This document shows positions 46,611 through 54,908 of a DNA stretch of 64,000 bases, one piece after another. How positions within the stretch are numbered: the stretch's first letter is position 1; the number at the start of each line of letters is the position of its first letter. The notes beneath the pieces were generated by a model that made no database searches, had not been told where the DNA came from, and saw only the letters and a program-made list of their open reading frames with translations. Position numbers and translations under genes: made by a program. Source of the stretch: Bacteroidota bacterium. Lineage in GTDB: Bacteria > Bacteroidota > Bacteroidia > Chitinophagales > Chitinophagaceae. The DNA lies in contig JAFAFR010000037.1 of assembly GCA_023423405.1 (NCBI GenBank), positions 335,085-399,084 on the forward strand. The letters are read 5' to 3'.

Positions 46611-47330
46611 TTACGGTGTCGTAATAGTCCCGTGCAGTCCAACGAAAATGTAGGTGTTAGCAGCTACACCATCCATCGAGCCGAGTTCTACAGTCATTTC
46701 AATAAGAATGTCATCCTCAATCAGCCGGGGATTAGCCAGTTTATAATAACCAACCGGAACCTGGTGATAGGCTGCTGTCTTAAATATGGCATTGGAGGTT
46801 TCCGGTACGATTTGCTTTTTATTGGATTTGAGACTAAACTCGCCATTGGCAATGGAGTGAAAGGATTCCAGGCCCTTAAATTCGGTAGCGATAATCTTGT
46901 CTTTCGTGACATCGGCTGATACGCCGGCGAGCAAGTAAACGCCTGATACCAGGAAAGCTTGATTCTTGGGGAGCTTGGCATTGGATACATTGCGCAGACC
47001 GATTTCCTTGTCATCTTGGGTCTCAAACATCTTAATCGTTTTCGATGTTACTGGCTTTATTGAATATATCGTTGAATCAGCAAGACGCAGACTGCCGTTC
47101 GCCAACCCTTCTTTGATATGAGCCGGTAACTCACCAAAGAATTTTTCCATTTCGGCCCGGCTTCCCCTGCTGGGTGCGCCGGTGCTGGCGAGTTTGTTTA
47201 CAGTGCGTTGCCTTTTTACGGGGTTCATTCGCCGGAGTGCAGTAACCAATTCTCCATCTTCTACGCCGTCAATTCCAATGAGAGCACCGGCGTTGTTATA
47301 CTCTTCAATGCCATCAAGTATGCCTAACAT
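46611..47330 (-). CDS. Candidate major capsid protein (jelly-roll-like)
   Basis: 239 residues. A helical, partly acidic N-terminal ~95 residues (with IDGVEDGELVTALRRMNPV) precedes a strand-rich body: KNQAFLVSGVYLLAGVSADV, NGEFSLKSNKKQIVPE, then GYYKLANPRLIEDDILIEMT and TYIFVGLHGTITTP. Alternating strands with short turns and the closing pair resemble jelly-roll capsid folds of tail-less viruses, though I could not identify a family. The upstream position in the operon, ahead of the minor beta proteins, fits a major structural gene. No terminase, portal or tail protein is present nearby. Confidence concerns existence of the gene; the capsid role is a hypothesis. Confidence 0.6.
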   Translation of the reverse strand: MLGILDGIEEYNNAGALIGIDGVEDGELVTALRRMNPVKRQRTVNKLASTGAPSRGSRAEMEKFFGELPAHIKEGLANGSLRLADSTIYSIKPVTSKTIKMFETQDDKEIGLRNVSNAKLPKNQAFLVSGVYLLAGVSADVTKDKIIATEFKGLESFHSIANGEFSLKSNKKQIVPETSNAIFKTAAYHQVPVGYYKLANPRLIEDDILIEMTVELGSMDGVAANTYIFVGLHGTITTP

Positions 47331-47401
47331 AGTTTTTAGCTTTTATGAATGAATAATTTTTTTTAGATATGGAATAAGAAGCATTTAGAGGTACAGCAGA
47401 C

Positions 47402-47989
47402 CTAATAAATGTGATCGCCCAACCCATCCATCTCCAGTTCTCCCGGCAGGTAACGATTCCTTTTGCTTCGGGCCTGGAATATGCGGGCGCTTTCCGCAAT
47501 CTGGTTCTCGATGTCATCGAGGGCGGCCAGACCGGTATTCATTGAACTGTCGGGGTAGGTAAAATATTGAAGCTCGCCAAAACCTTCCATCGATGCTTTT
47601 TTCTTGAGTATCTTATCGAGATATAGTTTTTCGGAAAACGATTCCCGATAAGCCTTCAATCGCTCTTTAATGCCATTCATCCCCTCCAAACCATTTACGC
47701 TATTGTTTTTTTGAAAGCCGTTAGAAGCCATCATTCCGACACCAATCAATTGCACTAGCCTGTTATCGGTAAAGTGTCCTGCACCGGTAGCGGCGATGCC
47801 AATCAACAAAGATGGCCGTCCGATGGCAGCACCGATTAGCCCACCTCCAAGTACGCCGACCAGAATGTCCTTACCGGTTTCCAGCAAACTGTTTTTGACA
47901 TTGCCTTTTGTCGGCAACCCTTCATTCATGCCAGCCAGGAAATTTTTTTTCTTTGCCTGTTTCTGGTAGCGGTTTTTCTTTTTTGCCAT
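47402..47989 (-). CDS. Basic, glycine-rich membrane-associated protein
   Basis: 195 residues with a very basic start (MAKKKNRYQKQAKKKNF), a Gly-rich hydrophobic stretch (DILVGVLGGGLIGAAIG, then LLIGIAATGAG) and a helical remainder. Three motif copies resembling the recurrent element motif are present: VNGLEGMNG, SMEGFGE and EMDGLGDH. It could bind DNA or line a membrane-containing particle. Unrecognised family. Confidence 0.6.
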   Translation of the reverse strand: MAKKKNRYQKQAKKKNFLAGMNEGLPTKGNVKNSLLETGKDILVGVLGGGLIGAAIGRPSLLIGIAATGAGHFTDNRLVQLIGVGMMASNGFQKNNSVNGLEGMNGIKERLKAYRESFSEKLYLDKILKKKASMEGFGELQYFTYPDSSMNTGLAALDDIENQIAESARIFQARSKRNRYLPGELEMDGLGDHIY

Positions 47990-48023
47990 AGTATTGATAA
48001 GGCTATATGGTTATAGGATAGGT

Positions 48024-49796
48024 TTATAACAGGGTCACCGCTTGCTTGCGTAGATGCTTGCGACGACGATTTTTCTTTTTCTTACGTGGCAACCCAGCCA
48101 GCGATTGGTTTTGCGGCGGATACCTGTATGGCGCCTTGTTACTTTTCATCAGCTTAAAACCAATCGCAATCAACACCAATCCTCCTGTTCCAATCGCCAC
48201 CGGGGTTATCCATTTTTTATTCTTTTCCCAAAAACCCTGTTTATCTTCCGGTGGATTGTTAGGGGCGTTACTGGTATTGGTTGACATATTGAAAGCGGGA
48301 GCAGATGGATTGATGTAGTTGTTTTCCTCCTCTGTTAAAAGCTCCGATTCATTGCGCATGGCAGTCATAGGTCGCTGCGTTGGACTGACAACCATGTTTT
48401 GCGTATTGCCATAGTAATTATTGTCTTCCGCATAAGTGGCCGGAGCTGGTGGATTAATAGTAGGTAGCACTGGGGGTAAAGGGGCTGTCACCGCAGTTGT
48501 CGGTACATCTACATTATTTTCCGGGGCTTCGGTAGCCGCTTCATCAAAATCGACTGATTGAGGGCTTTTGTTTTTGAAAATATCACCTACCTGTTTCAGA
48601 GAGGCAACAATACCTGCTACCACACCCATCGCGGCTCCGACACTGGCCAGTGTTACGGGTTCGCCTAATGCCCCAAACCCCTGAAACCCTTCCATTCCGT
48701 CGATATTCTCCGAATGGTAGATATCGTAGCCGAGCAATTCACCCAATGGGGTGTATTCATTCATATAACCACTCCAACCTTGCATGGGTAACATGCCCAA
48801 ACCATTGACCGCTTTATCTGAATTACCCTTTCCGCCCAGGATGGCTTTGCGCAGGTTTTCCGGTTTGCCCCCCGCACCATAAAAGAGGTTTTCCAATTTC
48901 TGCCGGGACGTGACAAGTTTTTGAAACCTTTCCGGGTCAATGCCATGTTGTGCGATTTTGTCTGGAGGCAGGTAGCTCCACCTCAACCGCTTAGCGACGT
49001 TCTTAATATTCAGCTTCATAGCGGCCAATACTCCATTGCGGAGCAGTACGGTGGCAGGATTCACCTTATTTACCACATTCAGAACCTTTTTAAGAAAACC
49101 TTTCTTTTTAGGGGGTGCAGGGGCTGGCACAGGGGTAATTGCATCCACATCGCCAGATGTTAGGGCTTCTGCATTGGCAGCAGCGGCTGCCGCTTCCGCA
49201 GCTTTCTTTTTTTTCTTTCTTCCAAAGAGGCCGAGGGTTTCGCCATCCAGCCCGTCTAAATATTGCAAGTCCATAGGATAATCTTTTTTATCTGTATAGG
49301 ATACTTCGTAATCAAATTGATCGGTCACGCAATCCATCGTGATGTGTCTCGACCCGTTTGGCACGATGGGGTAAATATGTTGAAAGTAGCTGCGATAATA
49401 CCTGGCAATTCTAAGGCTGTGAGGAATGCCGAGGTTAGTGAGTATGGTGGATATAAACACCGAATAGCAATCGCAATCCACTCCCTCATGTCTATCGCGC
49501 CATGTTCGGGCCGGGCTTCGTATTTGCTCAAAGCCTTGTTCGTCCTTTCTGTAGTTAATATGCCCATAAATAAACTCCCATATATTTCGGCAGGTGTCAT
49601 ATACATTTCTCCCTTTTAATTTCCGGGTTATCGCTTCTGTATGCCACAAGGTTTCACGAACAACTTTAGGAATAAAGGCCATCGTGTCTTCCAGGGTCGC
49701 ATCCCGGCGTATGATTTTATCATTGTGTGCCGGTTTCGGAAACAAGTGGTCAAACTCATAGCCCCCTTTTATGTGTCGCTTCTTCCTTGCTTCCAT
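48024..49796 (-). CDS. Transglutaminase-like (papain-fold) protein with basic tail and membrane helix
   Basis: 590 residues. The N-terminal domain has a transglutaminase-like triad: Cys in GVDCDCYSVF (108/110), His140 in YFQHIYPIV and Asp155 in HITMDCV. A basic spacer (FGRKKKKKAAEA) follows, a helical middle, a hydrophobic Gly/Ala stretch (~365-385), a Pro/Thr/Asn-rich linker, a membrane helix near 540 and a strongly basic end (RKKKKNRRRKHLRK). Internal motifs LDGLDGETLGLFG, VNGLGM and IDGMEGFQGFG recur. It may be a processing protease or a crosslinking enzyme of the particle. It overlaps the next upstream gene by one base. Confidence 0.72.
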   Translation of the reverse strand: MEARKKRHIKGGYEFDHLFPKPAHNDKIIRRDATLEDTMAFIPKVVRETLWHTEAITRKLKGRNVYDTCRNIWEFIYGHINYRKDEQGFEQIRSPARTWRDRHEGVDCDCYSVFISTILTNLGIPHSLRIARYYRSYFQHIYPIVPNGSRHITMDCVTDQFDYEVSYTDKKDYPMDLQYLDGLDGETLGLFGRKKKKKAAEAAAAAANAEALTSGDVDAITPVPAPAPPKKKGFLKKVLNVVNKVNPATVLLRNGVLAAMKLNIKNVAKRLRWSYLPPDKIAQHGIDPERFQKLVTSRQKLENLFYGAGGKPENLRKAILGGKGNSDKAVNGLGMLPMQGWSGYMNEYTPLGELLGYDIYHSENIDGMEGFQGFGALGEPVTLASVGAAMGVVAGIVASLKQVGDIFKNKSPQSVDFDEAATEAPENNVDVPTTAVTAPLPPVLPTINPPAPATYAEDNNYYGNTQNMVVSPTQRPMTAMRNESELLTEEENNYINPSAPAFNMSTNTSNAPNNPPEDKQGFWEKNKKWITPVAIGTGGLVLIAIGFKLMKSNKAPYRYPPQNQSLAGLPRKKKKNRRRKHLRKQAVTLL

Positions 49797-50272
49797 TATT
49801 TTTTAAGTATTACTTCATGACTTTCTTCAAAAGGAATAGTTGCTATTCCCAGGTCAATAGTCGTCATCATGGTAGCTGTAATTTTTACCTGCTCTTTATT
49901 CTGTATTGATTTCAGGATGGAACTTGATACAGAGAAAACACTGAGTATGGGGATATTTACCAACAGGCTTTCAATTTTTGACTGCCCATTGGCAGGTATT
50001 TTAATGTCCTGGTTCACTATTTGAGAACTCCCCACCATCGTATTTTTATACGTGAGTTTAACAAAGGGAAACTTGATTGAAAAGCTTCCCTTTGTAGGGT
50101 TTTTCAATAACAGGTCAAGTCTTATGGTTATCCCATCCCAATTCACGGAATACAAACTCGCGTCGGGAATAACTACCAGTTCAGCCGATGTTTTTTTCAT
50201 CTTCGAATAGAAGCTGTAACCAGCAATCAGCCCGCCTCCAATCAATGTTATGGTAAGCAGTCCCCGGCTCAT
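49796..50272 (-). CDS. Membrane-anchored LEA14/WHy-like protein
   Basis: 158 residues: N-terminal membrane helix (LLTITLIGGGLIAGYSFYS), then a beta-sandwich of LEA14 type, shown by LDLLLKNPTKGSFSIKFPFV and NIPANGQSK-like turn and repeated strand pairs. LEA14/WHy domains occur in secretion and particle proteins, e.g. as membrane-proximal folds. Start overlaps the upstream gene by 4 bp. Confidence 0.62.
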   Translation of the reverse strand: MSRGLLTITLIGGGLIAGYSFYSKMKKTSAELVVIPDASLYSVNWDGITIRLDLLLKNPTKGSFSIKFPFVKLTYKNTMVGSSQIVNQDIKIPANGQSKIESLLVNIPILSVFSVSSSILKSIQNKEQVKITATMMTTIDLGIATIPFEESHEVILKK

Positions 50273-50457
50273 GCTTTGGGATTTGTTTTCCTGCTGCGAT
50301 CTATACGGTCGGCCACCAGCTTATAAGCCAACCAGATGCCGCCACCAATGGCGGCCTTAAGGCCATACTCCAGTAAACCTGTAAAATCAAGATTAGCAAG
50401 CAGAATGAATCCAGTCAGAAAAATACTTTGGGATGTATTGTCTGTTTTCATTGTCAA
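50269..50457 (-). CDS. Small membrane protein
   Basis: 62 residues with two hydrophobic segments (SIFLTGFILLANLDF and GLKAAIGGGIWLAYKLV) and a basic end (RIDRSRKTNPKA). Unrecognised; small membrane proteins like this occur at the head of tail-less virus structural operons. Confidence 0.58.
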   Translation of the reverse strand: MTMKTDNTSQSIFLTGFILLANLDFTGLLEYGLKAAIGGGIWLAYKLVADRIDRSRKTNPKA

Positions 50458-50472
50458 ATTTTTTTATTCTTT

Positions 50473-50736
50473 TCAAGCAGCTTTATACAGTGTTTCTTCG
50501 TTTGTATTTATGTCCACCTTCCGGGGTAACCCAAATTGTCCTATCATGTATTCAACCTGCTTCACTGAGTAGTATTTTCCATTGGGATTACCAAGGTCGC
50601 AGGCTATACTTCTTATCCATCTTTTTAAAGTTTGATAGTTTACATCAAAAATGGCTGCCAGGTCAATCAGCCGATAAGGCTTTATTATGAGGTTACCCCG
50701 TTCATCAAAGTAGTTTTTTGGCTTATGTTTACTCAT
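50473..50736 (-). CDS. Small winged-helix/HTH-like protein A
   Basis: 87 residues from MSKHKPKNYFDERGN. A helix-turn-helix-like stretch (LIDLAAIFDVNYQTLKRWIR) precedes GKYYSVKQVEYMIGQFGLP. It shares layout and residues with the 73-aa protein at 50997-51218 (RWL, GRYYTVKQL, GLP), so the two are paralogues, probably MerR-like or phage-type regulators. Confidence 0.65.
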   Translation of the reverse strand: MSKHKPKNYFDERGNLIIKPYRLIDLAAIFDVNYQTLKRWIRSIACDLGNPNGKYYSVKQVEYMIGQFGLPRKVDINTNEETLYKAA

Positions 50737-50885
50737 GTCATAGGATTGAATTAAAAAATAGTAATGTTTCATACTCTGTGAAGACAAACATACAATGACG
50801 CCAAAGTGCTACTGTCCCGTTTATGCCTGTTATTGTCCTTTAAGGCTCAGTTTCGCTCAATTTGATAACTTAATGTCTGCAAATA

Positions 50886-50922
50886 CTTATAAAGCGACTA
50901 TCCTAAGTAGTCGCTTTATAAG
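50886..50922. repeat. Perfect 15-bp inverted repeat
   Basis: CTTATAAAGCGACTA and its exact reverse complement separated by 7 nt, between the two paralogous HTH genes. It has no flanking T run, so an operator or a recombination/resolution site is more likely than a terminator. Confidence 0.8.
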
Positions 50923-50996
50923 CAAATAATAAAAAGTAAGATGTGGTTATAGCCTATTTGTAAGACATGTGTACTATATGTGTAGAGTATGCGAAA

Positions 50997-51218
50997 TCAT
51001 ACGTTATCTAAACAATCGGGTAACCCTAGAACGTCAAAAATTATGGCCAGCTGTTTGACCGTATAATACCTTCCTTCACGGTGACCGATTCTATCCTTGT
51101 GTGGTTTAAGCCACCTTGTAATTGTTCTTTTATCTACTTTGTACATATAAGCTAGTTCCTTTTGACTGCTTGGTCTAATAACAATTGATCTTTTAGAAAT
51201 GGGGGTTAAGTCTTTCAT
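50997..51218 (-). CDS. Small HTH-like protein B
   Basis: 73 residues: QKELAYMYKVDKRTITRWLKPH is a helix-turn-helix, followed by GRYYTVKQLAIIFDVLGLP. Paralogue of the 87-aa protein downstream; both are the first genes of the minus-strand element and separated by the perfect inverted repeat, a natural arrangement for autoregulation. Confidence 0.68.
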   Translation of the reverse strand: MKDLTPISKRSIVIRPSSQKELAYMYKVDKRTITRWLKPHKDRIGHREGRYYTVKQLAIIFDVLGLPDCLDNV

Positions 51219-51568
51219 GGTGTAGGGTTTGGTTTAGGATGGAATTAAAATTGTATCTATCTTCAGAGAGTAAATAGGTTTATTACATTTCCCATCTCAT
51301 TAAAAAAATGACATTGTGAAGTCTATCTGGGATAATATTTTCTCTTATTCAGATACGATAGATACCATAAACTCGCCACAATTCTCAATGAATTAAACTT
51401 ATTTATGTAAAACTGCCTTTTGGCTATGCGAAATTAATAGCCAACTATTTTCCGGTGAAAAAAAGCATTATATCTTAACCTAAGGGAAAAAGCACCGCTT
51501 TACTCTTATCCTTCGCCCTATGAACTTTTCATTAGAAAGTCAACCTAATAAACCTTAAACCTAAAGGA
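51219..51568. other. Divergent promoter region
   Basis: About 350 bp, AT-rich, between the minus-strand element and the plus-strand AraC gene. It contains a 9-bp inverted pair GTATCTATC (51253) and GATAGATAC (51357) 95 bp apart. No gene is seen. Probably holds both outward promoters. Confidence 0.45.
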
Positions 51569-52594
51569 ATGGTCACGCAATCGCCATTTCAGCTCATATT
51601 TCCACCCGAACTCTGGGGGGCAATTTCAACTGAAAATAAATGCCCCGTTGATTGCAGTTATAGAATGAATATGGCCAACCTCCTCCTATCAAAATCAAAA
51701 AAGGGTTCTTTTTTGGTTCAATCTTACTCCGGGTTTGACTACATGTTGGAGCTATGGTCTTTCATAACGCCTCAAGGCGGATTTGTTGATCTTATTGTAA
51801 AGCAAGCCGTTATTACTTTTTCAATAATGCTCAAAGGAGAGATACAAATACAGCAGCCACAATCTGGCAATGTCCTATTACATGAAAAAATGTATCGCTT
51901 GATTTACCTAGCCCCTGGAAAAGAAAGATTAAGTATCCAGCCAGGAGAAGTTCATTTACTATTCGTTACTCCACCATCTAACGATTTGCACAGTCTGACT
52001 TGTGAGCATAGCGATGTTATGGAACTGGTAACACGCTCTATTTATAATACTTCCAATAAGCCTGCATTTTTAAAGAGTACTCCACTTGGACAATATTTAA
52101 TGAAAAATATAAGAACCCTCCTTAATATAAATGAGTTTGGAGCAGCACTTGACTTAATGATCCGAAAAAATATTCTTTCCATTATATACTATTATAATAA
52201 ATCCTTAACCGAAAAGAACATCTTAGAAACCGGTAAACACTTATCGGCAGATGAAATAGCATACCTCGTATACGATTATATTCTAAATAATTTTACCAGT
52301 CCCCAGTTAGGTGGCATGAATGAAATGTGCTATCGTTTTCACATTTCTTCGAAGACATTGAGAAAGCATTTTCAGATGATTACTGGTAGAAGTGTACCAG
52401 AGTTCATAAAATACAAAAGAATGACAATGGCTAAACAACTACTTTCATTAAGAAAATTACCGATAAGTGATGTTTGCCACAAAGTTGGCTATTCTGAACC
52501 ATCGAATTTTATCCGAGATTTCAAACATTTTTTTGGCCACTCCCCCAAATATGACCAGAGGCATTTTTGCTCTATAAAAAATAGGCTCCCCTAA
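51569..52594 (+). CDS. AraC-family transcriptional regulator
   Basis: 341 residues. The last ~100 residues are an AraC-type double HTH: NEMCYRFHISSKTLRKHFQM and ISDVCHKVGYSEPSNFIRDFKHFFGHSPKYD. The N-terminal ~220 residues are a sensing region with strand-rich character without a named domain. It lies before the SusCD/TlpA cluster and the DUF6520-like peptide gene, which it may control; this is positional inference. Confidence 0.85.
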   Translation: MVTQSPFQLIFPPELWGAISTENKCPVDCSYRMNMANLLLSKSKKGSFLVQSYSGFDYMLELWSFITPQGGFVDLIVKQAVITFSIMLKGEIQIQQPQSGNVLLHEKMYRLIYLAPGKERLSIQPGEVHLLFVTPPSNDLHSLTCEHSDVMELVTRSIYNTSNKPAFLKSTPLGQYLMKNIRTLLNINEFGAALDLMIRKNILSIIYYYNKSLTEKNILETGKHLSADEIAYLVYDYILNNFTSPQLGGMNEMCYRFHISSKTLRKHFQMITGRSVPEFIKYKRMTMAKQLLSLRKLPISDVCHKVGYSEPSNFIRDFKHFFGHSPKYDQRHFCSIKNRLP

Positions 52595-52994
52595 TTGATA
52601 TTGCGCTTTTTCCCTTATTTGAATAACTAAATATTACGGTATCCAAAGCAATTGCCCTTTACGGTCTGTATTTTCTCTTGGATGATAATTTTAAAATGGC
52701 CGAAATTGATAATTCCACTCATCTAAAAACATTGAAACTTTACAGTAGCAAAAATGGAAAGAATAAGAAATTATACTTTTTCATTTTAAGCATCCAATAA
52801 TTGTTATAACAAACAAAAAGACCTTGTATTTCGGGTGCAAAGTCATTAAACCACTTCCCGAAAAGTGGTAAATAGTTAAGCATCTGATTATATAGTGCAT
52901 GGTTTAACCCGCTGTAGTCAGGGGAAAACTGGACGCCATTGCTCTTTTAATAGCGTAAGAGCCAGTAAAACTTTAAATCTTAAAAATTTCAATC
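52595..52994. other. Intergenic leader with two small hairpins
   Basis: About 400 bp without a gene. It holds ACCACTT/AAGTGGT (52850-52869) and GCTCTT/AAGAGC (52941-52962), both ahead of the small peptide gene, and is AT-rich, as expected of a promoter and leader region. Confidence 0.45.
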
Positions 52995-53303
52995 ATGAAA
53001 TCAAAGTCCATTTTACCGTTGTTTGCGGTCCTTTGCGTAGTCGCAATTGCTTTATTCAGCATTTCCTTTAAGGGCACAAAGGAAGAAGCATTTGTAAATT
53101 GGTATTACATACCGGATACAGTTCCAACGGGTACGGATATGTATCAACCCGGGAATTATACCAATACTCCTCCTGACAATTGCGGGGGCGCATCGGCAGT
53201 GCCTTGCCAAATTGAGTTTACCGGAGCAAACCTTGCTTCTTACTTGAGCGGTTTGCAAACTGCTTCCCAGCCCGTCCCCGTCCTGGATCACAAAGATCTT
53301 TAA
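52995..53303 (+). CDS. Small exported DUF6520-like protein
   Basis: 102 residues with a signal peptide (SILPLFAVLCVVAIALFSISF) and a Pro/Cys-containing mature part (TPPDNCGGASAVPCQIEFTG), resembling the small DUF6520-type peptides found next to SusCD-TlpA clusters in Chitinophagaceae. Two Cys could form a disulfide. Followed directly by a strong terminator, hence its own transcript, and it points towards the susD end of the opposing operon. Confidence 0.7.
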   Translation: MKSKSILPLFAVLCVVAIALFSISFKGTKEEAFVNWYYIPDTVPTGTDMYQPGNYTNTPPDNCGGASAVPCQIEFTGANLASYLSGLQTASQPVPVLDHKDL

Positions 53304-53309
53304 TTGAGT

Positions 53310-53343
53310 GAAGCTGTCCCCCTGGGAGACAGCTTCCTTTTTT
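53310..53343 (+). terminator. Strong rho-independent terminator
   Basis: Stem GAAGCTGTC/GACAGCTTC (9 bp, perfect), loop of nine bases, followed by a CTTTTTT tract. Begins 7 bp after the stop codon of the small peptide gene. Confidence 0.88.
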
Positions 53344-53385
53344 CTTCGAACTCTTTGGCATTGGTGATTCAAATCGCATAGAACG

Positions 53386-53428
53386 TCGACATTGCTGTTT
53401 ATCAAGACTAAACGGCAATGGATGTCGA
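53386..53428. repeat. Long imperfect hairpin near the end of susD
   Basis: TCGACATTGCTGTTT pairs with AAACGGCAATGGATGTCGA across a 9-nt loop with one G-T pair and a 4-nt bulge. It sits 58 bp past the susD stop, in its transcript orientation, without a T run. Confidence 0.5.
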
Positions 53429-53485
53429 GATAAGGTAATTCTCCCACAATGTACAATCATACGTGGATTCTACGGGAAAGCCAGA

Positions 53486-54865
53486 TTACCTGGGATTTTG
53501 TTCTATTCCTGCTTGCTCAATGACGTCTTCTGGAATGGCTACTGCGTATCGCAAGGATTTCGGTAGTAATACATATTCTTTGTCGTCAAGCCGGCGTTTT
53601 AAGGTTATTCCCTCATTTTGCAGATTGAGCCTTTTCAGATCCATCCAACGGATGCCTCGATAGATCAATTCCTTTCTCCTTTCAGATAAAATGAACCTAT
53701 ACAGGCTATCGGCATTTTCACTGGTAACTGGGACAAAATTTCCTGACTTCCAGCGGGATAACAAAAGTTCATTGATCAGTGTACGGGCTTGGTTCAAATT
53801 ACCGCGAAGGCAATTTGATTCTGCCGCTGTTACCAACATTTCATTGGTTGCAATACCAGTAAACAGCGTAATACCGCCTGTATAGCTTCCTTTAAAGGCG
53901 CGGCTGCCATCAGAATTGCGCCTGAAGAAGGCGGATCTTCGGATGTCATTTGTGTCAAAGCTAGCCATCAATACTGTGTCTATTCGAGCTCGCGTAGCAC
54001 TTAGTTGTGTTGCAACAGGGGCCTGCGAATGAAAAATCACTTCATCATTAAACAATTTAAACGGAAAGTTCGCTGTGGTATCCAGTGTGTTGAAATCAAT
54101 CAACTTGTTGTGCCGCTGAAGGCAGGAATCGGCATAGTTCCCGGCATCCTCTATACGATCCATATAGAGGCATATTCTTGCCAACATACCGAATGCAGCC
54201 GCTTTGTTTGGCCTTGTTTTGGCAACGGTGCTTTCCGGCAATAAGGAAACAGCCGCTTTCAAGTCAGCAAGGATCTGTTCGAAAGTGGAATTAAGATCAC
54301 TTCTCACAGAAGGCGTATTAAAATCAGGTGTTAACCGTAAAGGTATGCCGAGTTCCCTGTTCGCTGTTGATGGGTCAAAGGCTACGCACCAAACAACGGA
54401 AGTCTCAAAAAACGCTTTGGCCCGAAAGAAAAGAGCTTGTCCTTTTAGGTCGTCCCATTTAGTAGGGTCTTTCACCCGAGGAATATTATCCAGTGCATCT
54501 ATTGCAGTATTGGTAAAGAATATCGCATCATAAGCTTGGCTCCATGAGTTCGGGTACCGGGTGATCACATAGTCAGGCTCCCAGGTATACAGCCGCCTGT
54601 CTCCTTCGTCCGGCATGGCTGCCCAATCCTGGTACTGAAGATAGTAGTTATCACTTGATACTTCCCCATTGTAATTGCCGTTGTTATTCATTACAGTATT
54701 GTTGTCCAGTAACGCCTGTACGTCCTTTAATTGTGTAGGGATCACCAGGCTACTGTCGGGCTTTTTTTCCAGGTACTTCTTACACCCCATTGTAAAGAGA
54801 ACCATGACGCAAATCTGCAGGTAAAGGGAATAATGTTGTCTGCATACTGTTAACTTATTTACCAT
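53486..54865 (-). CDS. susD: SusD-type substrate-binding lipoprotein
   Basis: 459 residues with a lipoprotein signal (lipobox VLFTMGC near residue 28, followed by KKYLEKKPDSS). The helical SusD fold is seen from the typical GCKKYLE start, TPR-like helices and the late LSERRKELIYRGIRWMDLKR motif. It is the surface lid of a TonB-dependent transporter encoded directly upstream in the same operon. The cargo is not evident; the thioredoxin at the operon head suggests a non-sugar or peptide-type substrate. Confidence 0.92.
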   Translation of the reverse strand: MVNKLTVCRQHYSLYLQICVMVLFTMGCKKYLEKKPDSSLVIPTQLKDVQALLDNNTVMNNNGNYNGEVSSDNYYLQYQDWAAMPDEGDRRLYTWEPDYVITRYPNSWSQAYDAIFFTNTAIDALDNIPRVKDPTKWDDLKGQALFFRAKAFFETSVVWCVAFDPSTANRELGIPLRLTPDFNTPSVRSDLNSTFEQILADLKAAVSLLPESTVAKTRPNKAAAFGMLARICLYMDRIEDAGNYADSCLQRHNKLIDFNTLDTTANFPFKLFNDEVIFHSQAPVATQLSATRARIDTVLMASFDTNDIRRSAFFRRNSDGSRAFKGSYTGGITLFTGIATNEMLVTAAESNCLRGNLNQARTLINELLLSRWKSGNFVPVTSENADSLYRFILSERRKELIYRGIRWMDLKRLNLQNEGITLKRRLDDKEYVLLPKSLRYAVAIPEDVIEQAGIEQNPR

Positions 54866-54908
54866 ATAGAAATTGTTGTGTTAAAGAAATAATTTTTATC
54901 CCCTCCGC

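Noticed and set aside
31695..51218. Conjugative transposon or plasmid
   Set aside because: No Tra genes, relaxase, coupling protein or type IV secretion gene is recognisable; the polyvalent protein alone does not decide it.
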